This document shows, one piece after another, positions 27,460 to 35,651 of a DNA stretch of 64,000 bases (position 1 is the stretch's first letter; each line of letters begins with the position of its first letter). This DNA is from Planococcus sp. MB-3u-03. GTDB lineage: Bacteria; Bacillota; Bacilli; Bacillales_A; Planococcaceae. The notes beneath the pieces are model-generated. The model made no database searches and was not told where the DNA came from. It saw nothing but the letters and a program-made list of their open reading frames with translations. The stretch spans positions 1,097,501 to 1,161,500 of the forward strand of contig NZ_CP025135.1 of the NCBI RefSeq assembly GCF_002833405.1, given 5' to 3'. Made by a program: the position numbers and the translations under genes.

Positions 27460-29439
27460 GTGTCGAAAAAAGCTGTTGAAATAGAAGATTTACTCGAATT
27501 AGTGTCCGTGACCGACCCGAAGATTTCACCTGACGGGAAACGAGCGGTATTTGTCCAAACAAAGATGGACGAAGAAGAAAATACATATTATTCGCATGTG
27601 CACCATATCTCGCTGGAAACCGGCGAGTCGATTCCTTGGACTTACGGAAAAAACGGCAATAGCCAACCGGCTTGGTCAGCAGACGGCCGCCACGTCGCTT
27701 TTCTATCCGACCGCGATGACAACAATCAATTGTACGTCCTTCCGGCAGGCGGCGGGGAAGCACGCGCTGTGACGGATTTTGAAAAAGGGGTAAGCAGTTT
27801 CCGCTGGTCGCCTTGCAATAAGAAAATCTGGGTCAATGCGCTGGCGCAGGACGGCAAAACATTCACTGATCAAGAACCGGAAGAAGAGGATGGCAAGAAA
27901 AAGCCTGAACCTTACCGCACAACAGTCATGAAATACAAAATGGACGGCAACGGCCTGGTCAAGCAGGACTACCACCGCCAAATCGGTTTTGTGGACCTGG
28001 AGACAGGAACGGTGGAGCAGTTGACGGAAGGGCCGTATCATTTCGGCCTGGAAGCCATTTCCCATGACGGCACAAAACTGGTGTATGGATCGGCCGAAGA
28101 AGAAAATCAGGATTTTATTTTCCGCCAGTCGCTCTACATGCGCGATCTGGAAACTGGAGAAGAAACGGCCATCATCGAACAAGACGGATATTACGGGAAT
28201 GCTGCGTTTTCCTTCGATGATGCACGCTTGGCGTTTGTCGGCCATTCACGCGCTTACGAAAATGCCACACAAGCCGAACTGTATGTATACGATGCGGCAA
28301 ACCAAACGACGCAATGCCTGACAGAAGGCATCGATGCCCCAATCGGCGATTATGTCGTCGCGGACCATCAACAAGGCGCGCAGGCGCCAGGCGTCGTCTG
28401 GACGAAAGATGACCATTTATACTTTCAGGTGTCTACAGATGGCGATGTGCGTCTGTATTTCGCTTCGCTTGACGGCGCGGTGTATCCGGCTTCTCCGGAA
28501 GGTGAACATGTCTACGGCTACGACATTGCGCGAGATGGCAGCTTTGCGCTTGCCGCCATCAGCAACCCGGTAGTACCCGGAGAACTTTACAAACTCGTTA
28601 TTTCGACTGGAGAGCGCGAAGCACTTACTTCCTGCAACTCAAATTACTTAGAACAAACGGAATTGATTGCACCGGAAACTGTCTCGTATACAACAGAAGA
28701 CGGCTTTGAAGTGCATGGCTGGCTCATGAAGCCCCGTGGATTCGAGCCAGGCGGAAAATATCCGCTCGTCATCAATATTCACGGCGGGCCGCATGCCATG
28801 TACGCCAATACTTTTGTCCATGAAATGCAAGTGCTCGCAGCAAGCGGCTATGGCGTCTTGTATGTCAATCCGCGCGGCAGCCACGGCTACGGACAAAGCT
28901 TTGTCGATGCCGTTCGCGGCGATTACGGCGGCGGGGATTACCGCGATATCATGGGGGCGCTCGACAATGTTCTCGCAGGAAATGACTGGGTGGATACGGA
29001 GCGTCTCGGCGTGACCGGCGGCAGCTACGGCGGATTCATGACCAATTGGATCGTTTCGCATGACGCGCGCTTTAAAGCGGCTGTGACACAGCGTTCGATC
29101 TGCAACTGGATTTCCTTTTTTGGCGTTTCAGACATCGGCTATTATTTCAGCGAATGGCAGCACGGAGCCGCCATGGACAATGTCGATAAGCTGTGGGAGC
29201 ATTCTCCGCTGAAATACGCGAAAGACATCCACACGCCGCTGCTCATTTTGCATTCGGAAAACGACCACCGCTGCCCGATCGAGCAAGCGGAGCAATTATT
29301 CATCACACTGAAAAGCATGCACAAGGAAGCTGAATTCGTCCGTTTCCCGGAAGCCGACCATAATTTATCGCGCACCGGCAAACCGAATTTGCGTTTTGCA
29401 CGTTTGCAGGAAATTGTCGGCTGGATGAAGCGACTGTAA
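27460..29439 (+). CDS. S9-family acylaminoacyl/prolyl oligopeptidase (YuxL-like)
   Basis: A 659-residue serine peptidase. The first ~400 residues form a beta-propeller with TolB/WD40-like blades (SPDGKRAVFVQ, PAWSADGRHVAFLSDRDD, ISHDGTKLVYG). The C-terminal alpha/beta-hydrolase domain carries INIHGGPHAMY (oxyanion region), the nucleophile GVTGGSYGGFMTNW (Ser ~515), aspartate in HSENDHRCP and histidine in EADHNLSR. No signal peptide is present, so it is cytosolic. The GTG at 27460 is chosen because AGGAGG lies 8 bases upstream; the open frame extends back into lcfB but without a site. It probably trims short peptides. Confidence 0.93.
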   Translation: MSKKAVEIEDLLELVSVTDPKISPDGKRAVFVQTKMDEEENTYYSHVHHISLETGESIPWTYGKNGNSQPAWSADGRHVAFLSDRDDNNQLYVLPAGGGEARAVTDFEKGVSSFRWSPCNKKIWVNALAQDGKTFTDQEPEEEDGKKKPEPYRTTVMKYKMDGNGLVKQDYHRQIGFVDLETGTVEQLTEGPYHFGLEAISHDGTKLVYGSAEEENQDFIFRQSLYMRDLETGEETAIIEQDGYYGNAAFSFDDARLAFVGHSRAYENATQAELYVYDAANQTTQCLTEGIDAPIGDYVVADHQQGAQAPGVVWTKDDHLYFQVSTDGDVRLYFASLDGAVYPASPEGEHVYGYDIARDGSFALAAISNPVVPGELYKLVISTGEREALTSCNSNYLEQTELIAPETVSYTTEDGFEVHGWLMKPRGFEPGGKYPLVINIHGGPHAMYANTFVHEMQVLAASGYGVLYVNPRGSHGYGQSFVDAVRGDYGGGDYRDIMGALDNVLAGNDWVDTERLGVTGGSYGGFMTNWIVSHDARFKAAVTQRSICNWISFFGVSDIGYYFSEWQHGAAMDNVDKLWEHSPLKYAKDIHTPLLILHSENDHRCPIEQAEQLFITLKSMHKEAEFVRFPEADHNLSRTGKPNLRFARLQEIVGWMKRL

Positions 29440-29443
29440 GTAT

Positions 29444-29485
29444 AAAAAAAGCCAGGCGGAGAAATTTCTCCACCTGGCTTTTTTT
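29444..29485. terminator. Bidirectional terminator, S9 peptidase / enoyl-CoA hydratase
   Basis: Stem AAAAAGCCAGGCGGAGAAA with its complement (one G/A bulge), with As left and Ts right; it shares the GGAGAAA/TTTCTCC core. Confidence 0.92.
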
Positions 29486-29489
29486 CTTG

Positions 29490-30266
29490 TTAACGCCCTT
29501 TGAATTCCGGTTTGCGTTTCTCGCCGAACGCGAGCAGCGCCTCGACGCGGTCTTCTGTCGGGATGGTGATTTCGTATGCTTTCCGTTCGATTTGAAGGCC
29601 TGTCTGCATATCGGCGTTCATGCCATTTTTGATGGCGAATTTGGCCTGCTGCAAGGCGATCGGCCCGTTCGCTAAAATCGAGTCCGCGAATTCGCCTGTC
29701 ACTTGCGCCAAGTCATCGCCCGCAGCGAGGCGGGTGACGAGGCCGTAATCAAGCGCCTCCGAAGATTTCAAGCGGCGCGCGGTCAAGATCAGCTCCATCG
29801 CTTTCGCTTCGCCGATTAATCTCGGCAGACGCTGCGTGCCGCCAGCGCCCGGAATGATCGCAAGGCTCGTTTCGGTCAAGCCGAGCAGTGTGTCGTCCGA
29901 CGCGATGCGGAAATCACACGCCAAGGCGAGCTCCATACCGCCGCCGAACGCGTAGCCATTGATCATGGCAATTGTCGGCTGCGGCAAGTTTTCGATGGTC
30001 GTGAACACTTCGCCGATCTTATAGATATTGCGCTTGACCTGGTCTTGCGTCAAGGTCTTGCGTTCTTTCAAGTCGGCCCCGACACTGAAAGCCTTGTCGC
30101 CGGCGCCGGTGAAGACGACGACCCGGATGTCCGGATTGATGCGGATCGCTTCTGCCACTTGGCCGAGTTCAGCGAGCATATCGTAATTGAATGCATTCAT
30201 CGCATCCGGCCGGTTCAATGTGATGAACGCTAAATTTCCTTTTTGTTCATAATGAATTGTTTCCAT
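29490..30266 (-). CDS. Enoyl-CoA hydratase/isomerase family protein
   Basis: A crotonase-fold protein of about 258 residues. CoA/oxyanion-hole loops are visible as FSVGADLKER (~66) and YAFGGGMELALACDFRIAS (~105). The catalytic glutamate of hydratases is present in LTETSLAIIPGAGGTQRLPR (~138-157), where both expected glutamate positions lie, favouring true hydratase activity. The start is the METIHYEQ ATG at 30266, because AAAGGGGG is 6-7 bases upstream; the ATG two codons earlier abuts the site. Being near lcfB suggests beta-oxidation, but no FadR box was seen here. Confidence 0.9.
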   Translation of the reverse strand: METIHYEQKGNLAFITLNRPDAMNAFNYDMLAELGQVAEAIRINPDIRVVVFTGAGDKAFSVGADLKERKTLTQDQVKRNIYKIGEVFTTIENLPQPTIAMINGYAFGGGMELALACDFRIASDDTLLGLTETSLAIIPGAGGTQRLPRLIGEAKAMELILTARRLKSSEALDYGLVTRLAAGDDLAQVTGEFADSILANGPIALQQAKFAIKNGMNADMQTGLQIERKAYEITIPTEDRVEALLAFGEKRKPEFKGR

Positions 30267-30311
30267 ATCCATCCCCCTTTGATAATCCATCCGTTAAAAA
30301 CATACCACTTT

Positions 30312-30341
30312 TTGGACTAATCTGTCACCAAACTCTATAAT
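30312..30341 (+). promoter_or_regulatory. Promoter of the AarF/UbiB kinase gene
   Basis: TTGGAC (30312-30317), 18 bases, perfect TATAAT (30336-30341), 25 bases before the ATG. Confidence 0.65.
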
Positions 30342-30366
30342 GGGAACAACAAGGGGGAGCTCATTC

Positions 30367-31981
30367 ATGAACCAGGTTACATATCTCCGTATTTACCGCA
30401 TCGTTTCCATGGCGATCCGATTTTATTTGCAAGTGGCGCTGTTCCAAAGGCGCAATAGGGGCAAGTGGACTCCAGTCGTTGAACAACGCTGGAATGAGCT
30501 CGTCACCCGCCAGGCAAAAGAATACAAGGAACTGGCGCTCAAGCTGGGCGGCTTGATGATTAAATTGGGCCAATTCCTGTCAACCCGTGCGGATATCATG
30601 CCGCCGAGCTTCTTGGCGGAACTTGAGGGATTGACGGACCGCGTACCATCCGTGCCGCGAAAAGACATCATTGAAGTGCTGGAGCAGGAATGGAATGTCG
30701 AGCACGGCAATTATTTGGATGGATTATCGGATCAAGCGATCGCTTCCGCCTCCATTGGCGAAGTGTTCAAAGGCCGATTGAAAAACGGCACCGAAGTCGC
30801 TGTCAAAGTCCAGCGACCAGGAACCGACCGCATCATCCGCGCCGATTTCCAGGCGATGCGCATCGTTATCTGGCTCGCGAAAAAATTTACCCCGTTCACC
30901 AAACAAGTCGATTTTGACCAATTATACGTCGAGATGACTGAAACGATCGGCGCTGAACTGAATTTCGTCCGCGAACTTCAGAACGGCCGTGCTTTTGCGG
31001 ACCGCTTCGCGGAAATGTCCGGTGTCCACATCCCGGTCTATTACGATGAATACACGACGCGCCGCGTATTGGTGATGGAATGGATTGAAGGCGCAAGGAT
31101 CACCGACATCAGCTTTATCGAAGAGCATGGGCTTAACCGCCACGAAATTTCCGAGCGGTTGTTCATCCTGTTCTTAGAGCAAGTGCTGTACGGCGGCCAG
31201 TTCCATGCCGACCCACACGGCGGCAATATCCTCTTGAAGCCGGACGGCACCATCGTGCTGATCGATTTTGGCATGATTGGCACGATCTCCGAGCGCGATT
31301 CGCAAGCGATTCTATTGATTGCAGAAGGCATCCTGTTCAAAAACTATGAACAAGTGCTCGATGGCTTGGAAGATCTGCGTTTCCTGCTGCCGCATGCTGA
31401 CCGCGACTTACTAGCGGATGCTGTGGAGCGGCTCGTCGCTGCTTACGAATCGAATGAATTGATGCAGATGGACAGCTTTGTCGTCGAAAGGCTATTGAAG
31501 GACATGCAGGATATTGTCCGGACGCAGCCGGTGCAACTGCCAGCCGAATTCGCATTCTTCGGCCGCGCCGCTTCGATCTTTGTCGGCGTCTTGCATGTTT
31601 TGGATCCGAACGTCGATCTATTCGCGCTGGCACGTCCGCGCGTTCTGGAATGGGCTTCGACCAAACGGGAAGGGAAAGGGATTTTCGGCAAGGAAGACGT
31701 CTTCCGCTGGATCCTCAATTCCACAGGGCCGGCGCGGGCATTCCCGAAAAAACTCATCAACTTTCTCGATGAACCGGAACGCATCCGCCATTACTTGGAG
31801 AACAAGGAAGGCAGGAGCGCGAGCATCAGCGCAATCTGCAGAGCAGGATGTTCGCTGGCATCTTCTCGCTATTATCGTTTTCCGGGATTTCATTATCCGT
31901 CTGGTTCTGGCACGAACCGTTCCTCTGGGTTTCGTCGGTCTTTTCGTCGGCTCCTTGTGGGCATTCCGTGCCATCAGGTAA
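30367..31981 (+). pseudogene. AarF/ABC1/UbiB atypical kinase, two frameshifts at the end
   Basis: An atypical protein-kinase-like ATPase linked in other bacteria to ubiquinone or menaquinone and lipid homeostasis. The ATG at 30367 has AAGGGGGAGC upstream. The KxGQ motif (GLMIKLGQFLSTR, ~58-70), the ASASIGEVFKG loop that replaces the kinase glycine loop, VAVKVQRPG, and the catalytic HADPHGGNIL and LIDFGMIG are all intact. The last ~50 codons change frame twice, near 31822 and 31932; adding one base to each run restores two C-terminal membrane helices (FAGIFSLLSFSGISLSVWFW and a second) ending FRAIR at 31981. Confidence 0.87.
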
Positions 31982-32000
31982 ACAAAATCGCCTTATCGAA

Positions 32001-32020
32001 ATGCAGGTATGGACCTGCAT
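32001..32020. repeat. Perfect 8-bp hairpin after the UbiB gene
   Basis: ATGCAGGT-ATGG-ACCTGCAT. No T run follows directly, so it is a weak terminator candidate. The 197 bases between the UbiB gene and 32179 otherwise hold only a 21-codon open frame (32009-32074) and a possible promoter. Confidence 0.4.
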
Positions 32021-32110
32021 GCCGAAGGTGATTTTTATGCGGTGGACAAATTCTGCCCGGTTCTTCAGTTATAGCAAAATCAAACGAAATCGTCCTTTAA
32101 CTGGCGCCTC

Positions 32111-32138
32111 TTGCAATTTCAGAATTCCCGGTTAAAAT
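32111..32138 (+). promoter_or_regulatory. Candidate promoter for the small gene at 32179
   Basis: TTGCAA (32111-32116), 16-base spacer, TAAAAT (32133-32138). Confidence 0.45.
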
Positions 32139-32178
32139 GAAAATAAGAACGCTTGTTCCTATTAACTGGGGTGAGGAA

Positions 32179-32504
32179 ATGCCCCTGATTTCAAGGGCGG
32201 AAATAGCCGTGTTTGAGAAGCGGGTGCAATTGCCGATGGTGCTCCTCATTTTGGAACAGGATCGCGAGTGGATCCAAAAGCCCTTCAAACTGAAAGCCCC
32301 TTATGTGGAATTATTAGACCGGGCGATCGAACGGGCAAAGGCGACCTGGCCGAAACCATCGAGTTGATGAGGGCCAATGGCATGAAGGTGAGGCGGGGAG
32401 GTAAAGACGACAATTTCTCGGAATATGTATTTTGCCATGGCGGCTATGAAGACCATCGCCGCTATTTGAATATCCGTTTGAAAATGCCGTTGAAGATCAA
32501 TTGA
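32179..32504 (+). pseudogene. Conserved small Bacillales protein (YhjD-like?), frame broken
   Basis: About 110 residues when repaired: MPLISRAEIAVFEKRVQLPMVLLILEQDREWIQKPFKLKAPYVELLDRAIERAKGDLAETIELMRANGMKV..., then FSEYVFCHGGYEDHRRYLNIRLKN. It resembles a family of short helical Bacillales proteins I know only as hypothetical (YhjD-like by memory). GGGGTG precedes the ATG at 32179. One G is missing near 32346 (run AAAGG), and the frame slips again near 32481 (AAAA), so the true C-terminus is uncertain and may reach ~32530. It is convergent with comK. Confidence 0.55.
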
Positions 32505-32517
32505 GGCTTTACCTGAC

Positions 32518-32554
32518 AGCAGCCGCTAAATCTTTTAATCCAGCGGCTGCTGGC
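32518..32554. repeat. Hairpin spanning the comK stop codon
   Basis: Arms CAGCAGCCGCT / AGCGGCTGCTG (11 bp) around a 14-base centre between convergent genes. Neither side has a T tract, so it is either an imperfect bidirectional terminator or has lost Ts to sequence errors. Confidence 0.5.
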
Positions 32555-33084
32555 TGCGAGGCGGAAACGCACGTTTCGTTACATAATTCATCCGGTGGTT
32601 ATGGACGCGCTGGGCTTTTGAAATAGCGGCGCAAAGACCCGGTGAATGAATGCTGGCTGCGAAGCGCGATAGGAGAGATGTCCGCAGGGACGACGACGCC
32701 ATTGCTGAGCGATACCAAACTGCCACGCCCGCTGTCATCCGCAGCAATCAAATCGATGGCATCGAAATTGAACCAGATGGAATCCTTGTTTTCGGAGAGT
32801 GGGTAGGAAAGAAAATCAACGGATTGCCGTAATACTCGCCGACGATGATCGGCGGCTTGTGTTTACGCCAATCGCTTTTGTGCGTAGAGTGTGGCGCTGG
32901 CGAGGGAGCCGCGATAGAAAGAGCACGATTTCGCCACAATTTTATAGACCGATTCCTCCACCAGGAATTCGCTGCGGTCTTCAATGACCCGTGTCAAGAG
33001 CCGGTGGCCGTCCATATACGGAAGCAGCGCATACGTATTGCTGCAAATTGTATAAGAGACAGGATATTGATTCTTCTTGCCCAT
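32535..33084 (-). pseudogene. comK: Competence transcription factor ComK, three or more frameshifts
   Basis: The N-terminal part from 33084 (YTICSNTYALLPYMDGHRLLTRVIEDRSEF..., VAKSCSFYRGS) and the following KHKPPIIVGEYYGNPLIFFPTHSPK match ComK, the master regulator of DNA uptake that binds paired AT-boxes. Frames change near 32874 and 32790 (lost A in poly-A runs) and near 32612. The repaired middle reads DSIWFNFDAIDLIAADDSGRG and ADISPIALRSQHSF, as in ComK, and ends NYVTKRAFPPRSQQPLD at the TAA at 32535. An AGGGG site precedes the ATG. The comK neighbourhood (IDEAL gene divergent, ech/lcfB upstream) fits B. subtilis. Confidence 0.82.
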
Positions 33085-33156
33085 GAATATTTACCCCTAA
33101 ATTTACTTTACATACATCATTATAATAAAATGGAAAATACACAATAATTATTTTCG

Positions 33157-33169
33157 AAAAATTATTTTT
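33157..33169. promoter_or_regulatory. Candidate ComK box upstream of comK
   Basis: AAAA-ATTAT-TTTT matches the AT-box AAAAN5TTTT exactly. It lies in AT-rich DNA between comK and the IDEAL gene, 73 bases from the comK start. ComK normally binds two such boxes; no second box with standard spacing is clear, and the region is A/T-rich, so chance is possible. Confidence 0.4.
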
Positions 33170-33196
33170 CAATCTCGTTGTAATTTTCAAAAACTC

Positions 33197-33226
33197 TTGC
33201 TTCTTTCTTGCGCTTTCGTGTATACT
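33197..33226 (+). promoter_or_regulatory. Promoter of the IDEAL-domain gene
   Basis: TTGCTT (33197-33202), 18 bases, TATACT (33221-33226), 28 bases before the ATG. Confidence 0.6.
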
Positions 33227-33253
33227 AATGAAAAGCATTCGGGGTGAAGAAGA

Positions 33254-33488
33254 ATGGAAAACTATTATTCTTATGCTGACTTCATGAAAGCGATGGCTCA
33301 AACGAAAAGATCACGGAAGCGGAAAAGCTGCTGAATGAGATCTATCTGGATCTGTTCTTGAAGCATGTTCACCGCGAACAGCAGGAAACGCAATTGCTGG
33401 CACTTATCGACGAAGCCCTGGATCATAACGACCGCAAATCTTTTGACACATATACTGCGCAGCTGCAAGAGCTGAAGCGGAAGAATAA
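33254..33488 (+). pseudogene. IDEAL-domain protein (YhzC-like), frameshifted
   Basis: About 77 residues after repair: MENYYSYADFMKAMAQTKKITEAEKLLNEIYLDLFLKHVHREQQETQLLALIDEALDHNDRKSF... The LIDEALD string is the hallmark of the IDEAL domain. B. subtilis carries such a protein (YhzC) next to comK, matching this position. One A is missing near 33305 (ACGAAAAGATC). A second lost A near 33484 would place TAA at 33486 just before the terminator; as written the frame runs through the terminator stem to 33528, which is unlikely. The function is unknown; IDEAL proteins are Bacillales-specific adaptors such as the phage-SPP1-type helper domains. Confidence 0.72.
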
Positions 33489-33490
33489 CA

Positions 33491-33523
33491 GAACCGCCCG
33501 AGTTTCTCCGGGCGGTTTTTATG
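33491..33523 (+). terminator. Terminator of the IDEAL-domain gene
   Basis: Stem AACCGCCCG / CGGGCGGTT with an 8-base loop, then TTT. Confidence 0.88.
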
Positions 33524-33599
33524 CCTGATTAGGGCAGCTGTGCTTCAATGGAATGCAAAATCTGTCCTGTAAACAGGCAATCAGTTGAATATACTTGAG

Positions 33600-33613
33600 A
33601 AAACATACGTTCG
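33600..33613. promoter_or_regulatory. LexA (DinR) box before uvrBA
   Basis: AAAACATACGTTCG matches the Bacillus SOS box CGAACRNRYGTTYG at 12 of 14 positions, missing only the first C and G. It overlaps a TTGAGA -35-like hexamer at 33595 and lies 66 bases before uvrB, a classic LexA target. Confidence 0.7.
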
Positions 33614-33678
33614 CTTTTGTTAGGGAATTTTAGGCATATGTTAAAGTAGAAGTAGTGAAAATACGGGAGGACATATCC

Positions 33679-35645
33679 ATGAAAGGAATTTAACCTGCAA
33701 GCCCCTTATGAACCGGCGGGCGACCAACCGGAAGCCATCGCCCAATTAACCAAAGGCATCATCGACGGCAAAGGTTCCAGACCTTGCTCGGTGCGACCGG
33801 TACGGGAAAACCTATACGATGTCGAATGTCATTCAACAAGTGAAAAGCCGACATTGGTCATGGCACATAACAAGACATTGGCAGGGCAGCTCTATAGCGA
33901 GTTCAAGGAATTTTTCCTGACAATGCCGTAGAATACTTCGTCAGCTATTACGATTATTATCAGCCTGAGGCATACGTGCCGCAGTCCGATACATTCATAG
34001 AAAAGATGCGAGCATCAATGATGAAATCGACAAATTGCGCCACTCAGCTACCAGTTCCTTGTTCGAGCGCGATGATGTCATCGTCATCGCCTCCGTTTCC
34101 TGCATCTATGGCCTCGGTTCCCCGAAAGAATACCGGGAACTCGTCGTCTCACTGCGCAAGGGATGGAGATCGAACGCAACCAGCTGCTGCGCAAATTGGT
34201 CGATGTGCAATATGAGCGCAACGACATCAATTTCATCCGCGGGACATTCCGCGTACGTGGCGATGTGGTCGAAATCTTCCCGGCTTCGCGCGATGAGCGC
34301 TGCTTGCGCGTGGAGTTTTGGCGATGAAATCGACCGCATACAGGAAGTTGATGCCTGACAGGGAAATTATCGGCGACCGCGAACACGTCGCTATTTTCCC
34401 GGCATCCCACTTTGTTACGCGGGAAGACAAGATGGTCAGAGCCATCGAAAATATCGAAGCGGAACTGGAAGAACGCCTGAAGGAAATGCGCGGAAGATAA
34501 ATTGCTCGAAGCGCAGCGGCTCGAGCAGCGTACGCGCTACGATTTGGAAATGATGCGCGAGATGGGCTTCTGCTCAGGCATCGAAAACTATTCGCGCCAT
34601 TTGACGTTGCGTCCGGCAGGCGCACAACCATATACATTGATTGATTATTTCCCGGATGATTTCCTGCTGGTCGTCGACGAAAGTCACGTCACCTTGCCGC
34701 AAGTCCGCGGGATGTTCAATGGTGACCAAGCGCGTAAAAGTGCTCGTTGACCACGGCTTCCGTTTGCCATCCGCCATGGATAACCGCCCGCTGACATTCG
34801 ATGAGTTCGAGGATCATATCGACCAGGCGGTGTTCGTTTCAGCAACGCCAGGCCCTTATGAACTCGAACATACACCGGAAATGGTTGAGCAGATCATCCG
34901 TCCGACGGGCTTACTTGACCCGGAAATCGAAATTAGGCCGATCGAAGGGCAAATCGATGATCTCATGGACGAAATCCAGCAGCGCAAAGAGCGCGGGGAA
35001 CGTGTATTGGTCACGACCTTGACGAAGAAGATGTCGGAAGACTTGACGAATTACCTGAAAGAAGCGGGCGTCAAAGTCAATTACCTGCATTCCGAGATCA
35101 AGACGCTCGAGCGCATCGAGATCATCCGCGAATTGCGGATGGGCGTATACGATGTGCTAGTCGGCATCAACTTGCTGCGTGAAGGTCTCGATATTCCGGA
35201 AGTTTCATTGGTGACCATCCTCGACGCCGACAAAGAAGGCTTCTTGCGTTCGGAACGTTCCTTGATCCAGACGATGGGGCGTGCTGCGCGGAACGAGAAC
35301 GGCCACGTCATCATGTATGCGGACCGGATCACGGATTCGATGCAGAAAGCGATCGATGAGACAACCCGACGCCGAACCATCCAGGCGGCTTATAATGAAG
35401 AACACGGCATTACGCCGGTAACTATAAAGAAAAAGATCCGCGATGTCATCCGTGCAACAGAAGCGGCGGAAGAAGCGGAAGAGTATGTCAGCAAAGCGGT
35501 CGAAGGCAAGAAGCTCAAAAAAGAAGACCGCATGAAGCTCGTCACATTGCTTGAGAAGGAAATGAAAGAAGCGGCGAAAGCGCTCGATTTCGAACGTGCC
35601 GCAGAACTGCGTGATACAGTGTTGGAATTGAAAGCGGAAGGATGA
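33679..35645 (+). pseudogene. uvrB: Excinuclease ABC subunit UvrB, about 14 frameshifts in the first half
   Basis: Damage-verifying helicase of nucleotide excision repair, about 660 residues when repaired. GGGAGG precedes the ATG at 33679. The UvrB order is complete: [26 protein letters not shown], the beta-hairpin [80 protein letters not shown], then helicase motifs V-VI and the C-terminal UvrC-binding UVR motif ([16 protein letters not shown]). Frame breaks lie at 33685, 33777, 33807, 33843, 33911, 34001, 34160, 34316, 34354, 34363, 34492 and 34736, most as one missing base in a homopolymer. After 34.75 kb the gene is clean. Confidence 0.92.
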
Positions 35646-35651
35646 TAGGAC

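Noticed and set aside
31514-32135. Independent reading frames after the UbiB kinase core
   Set aside because: The first two are out-of-frame continuations of the same C-terminal membrane helices; they rejoin with one added base each.
33178-33192. A second ComK box 8 bases from 33157-33169
   Set aside because: At the required spacing the sequence has neither AAAA nor TTTT in place; only the single box is kept.
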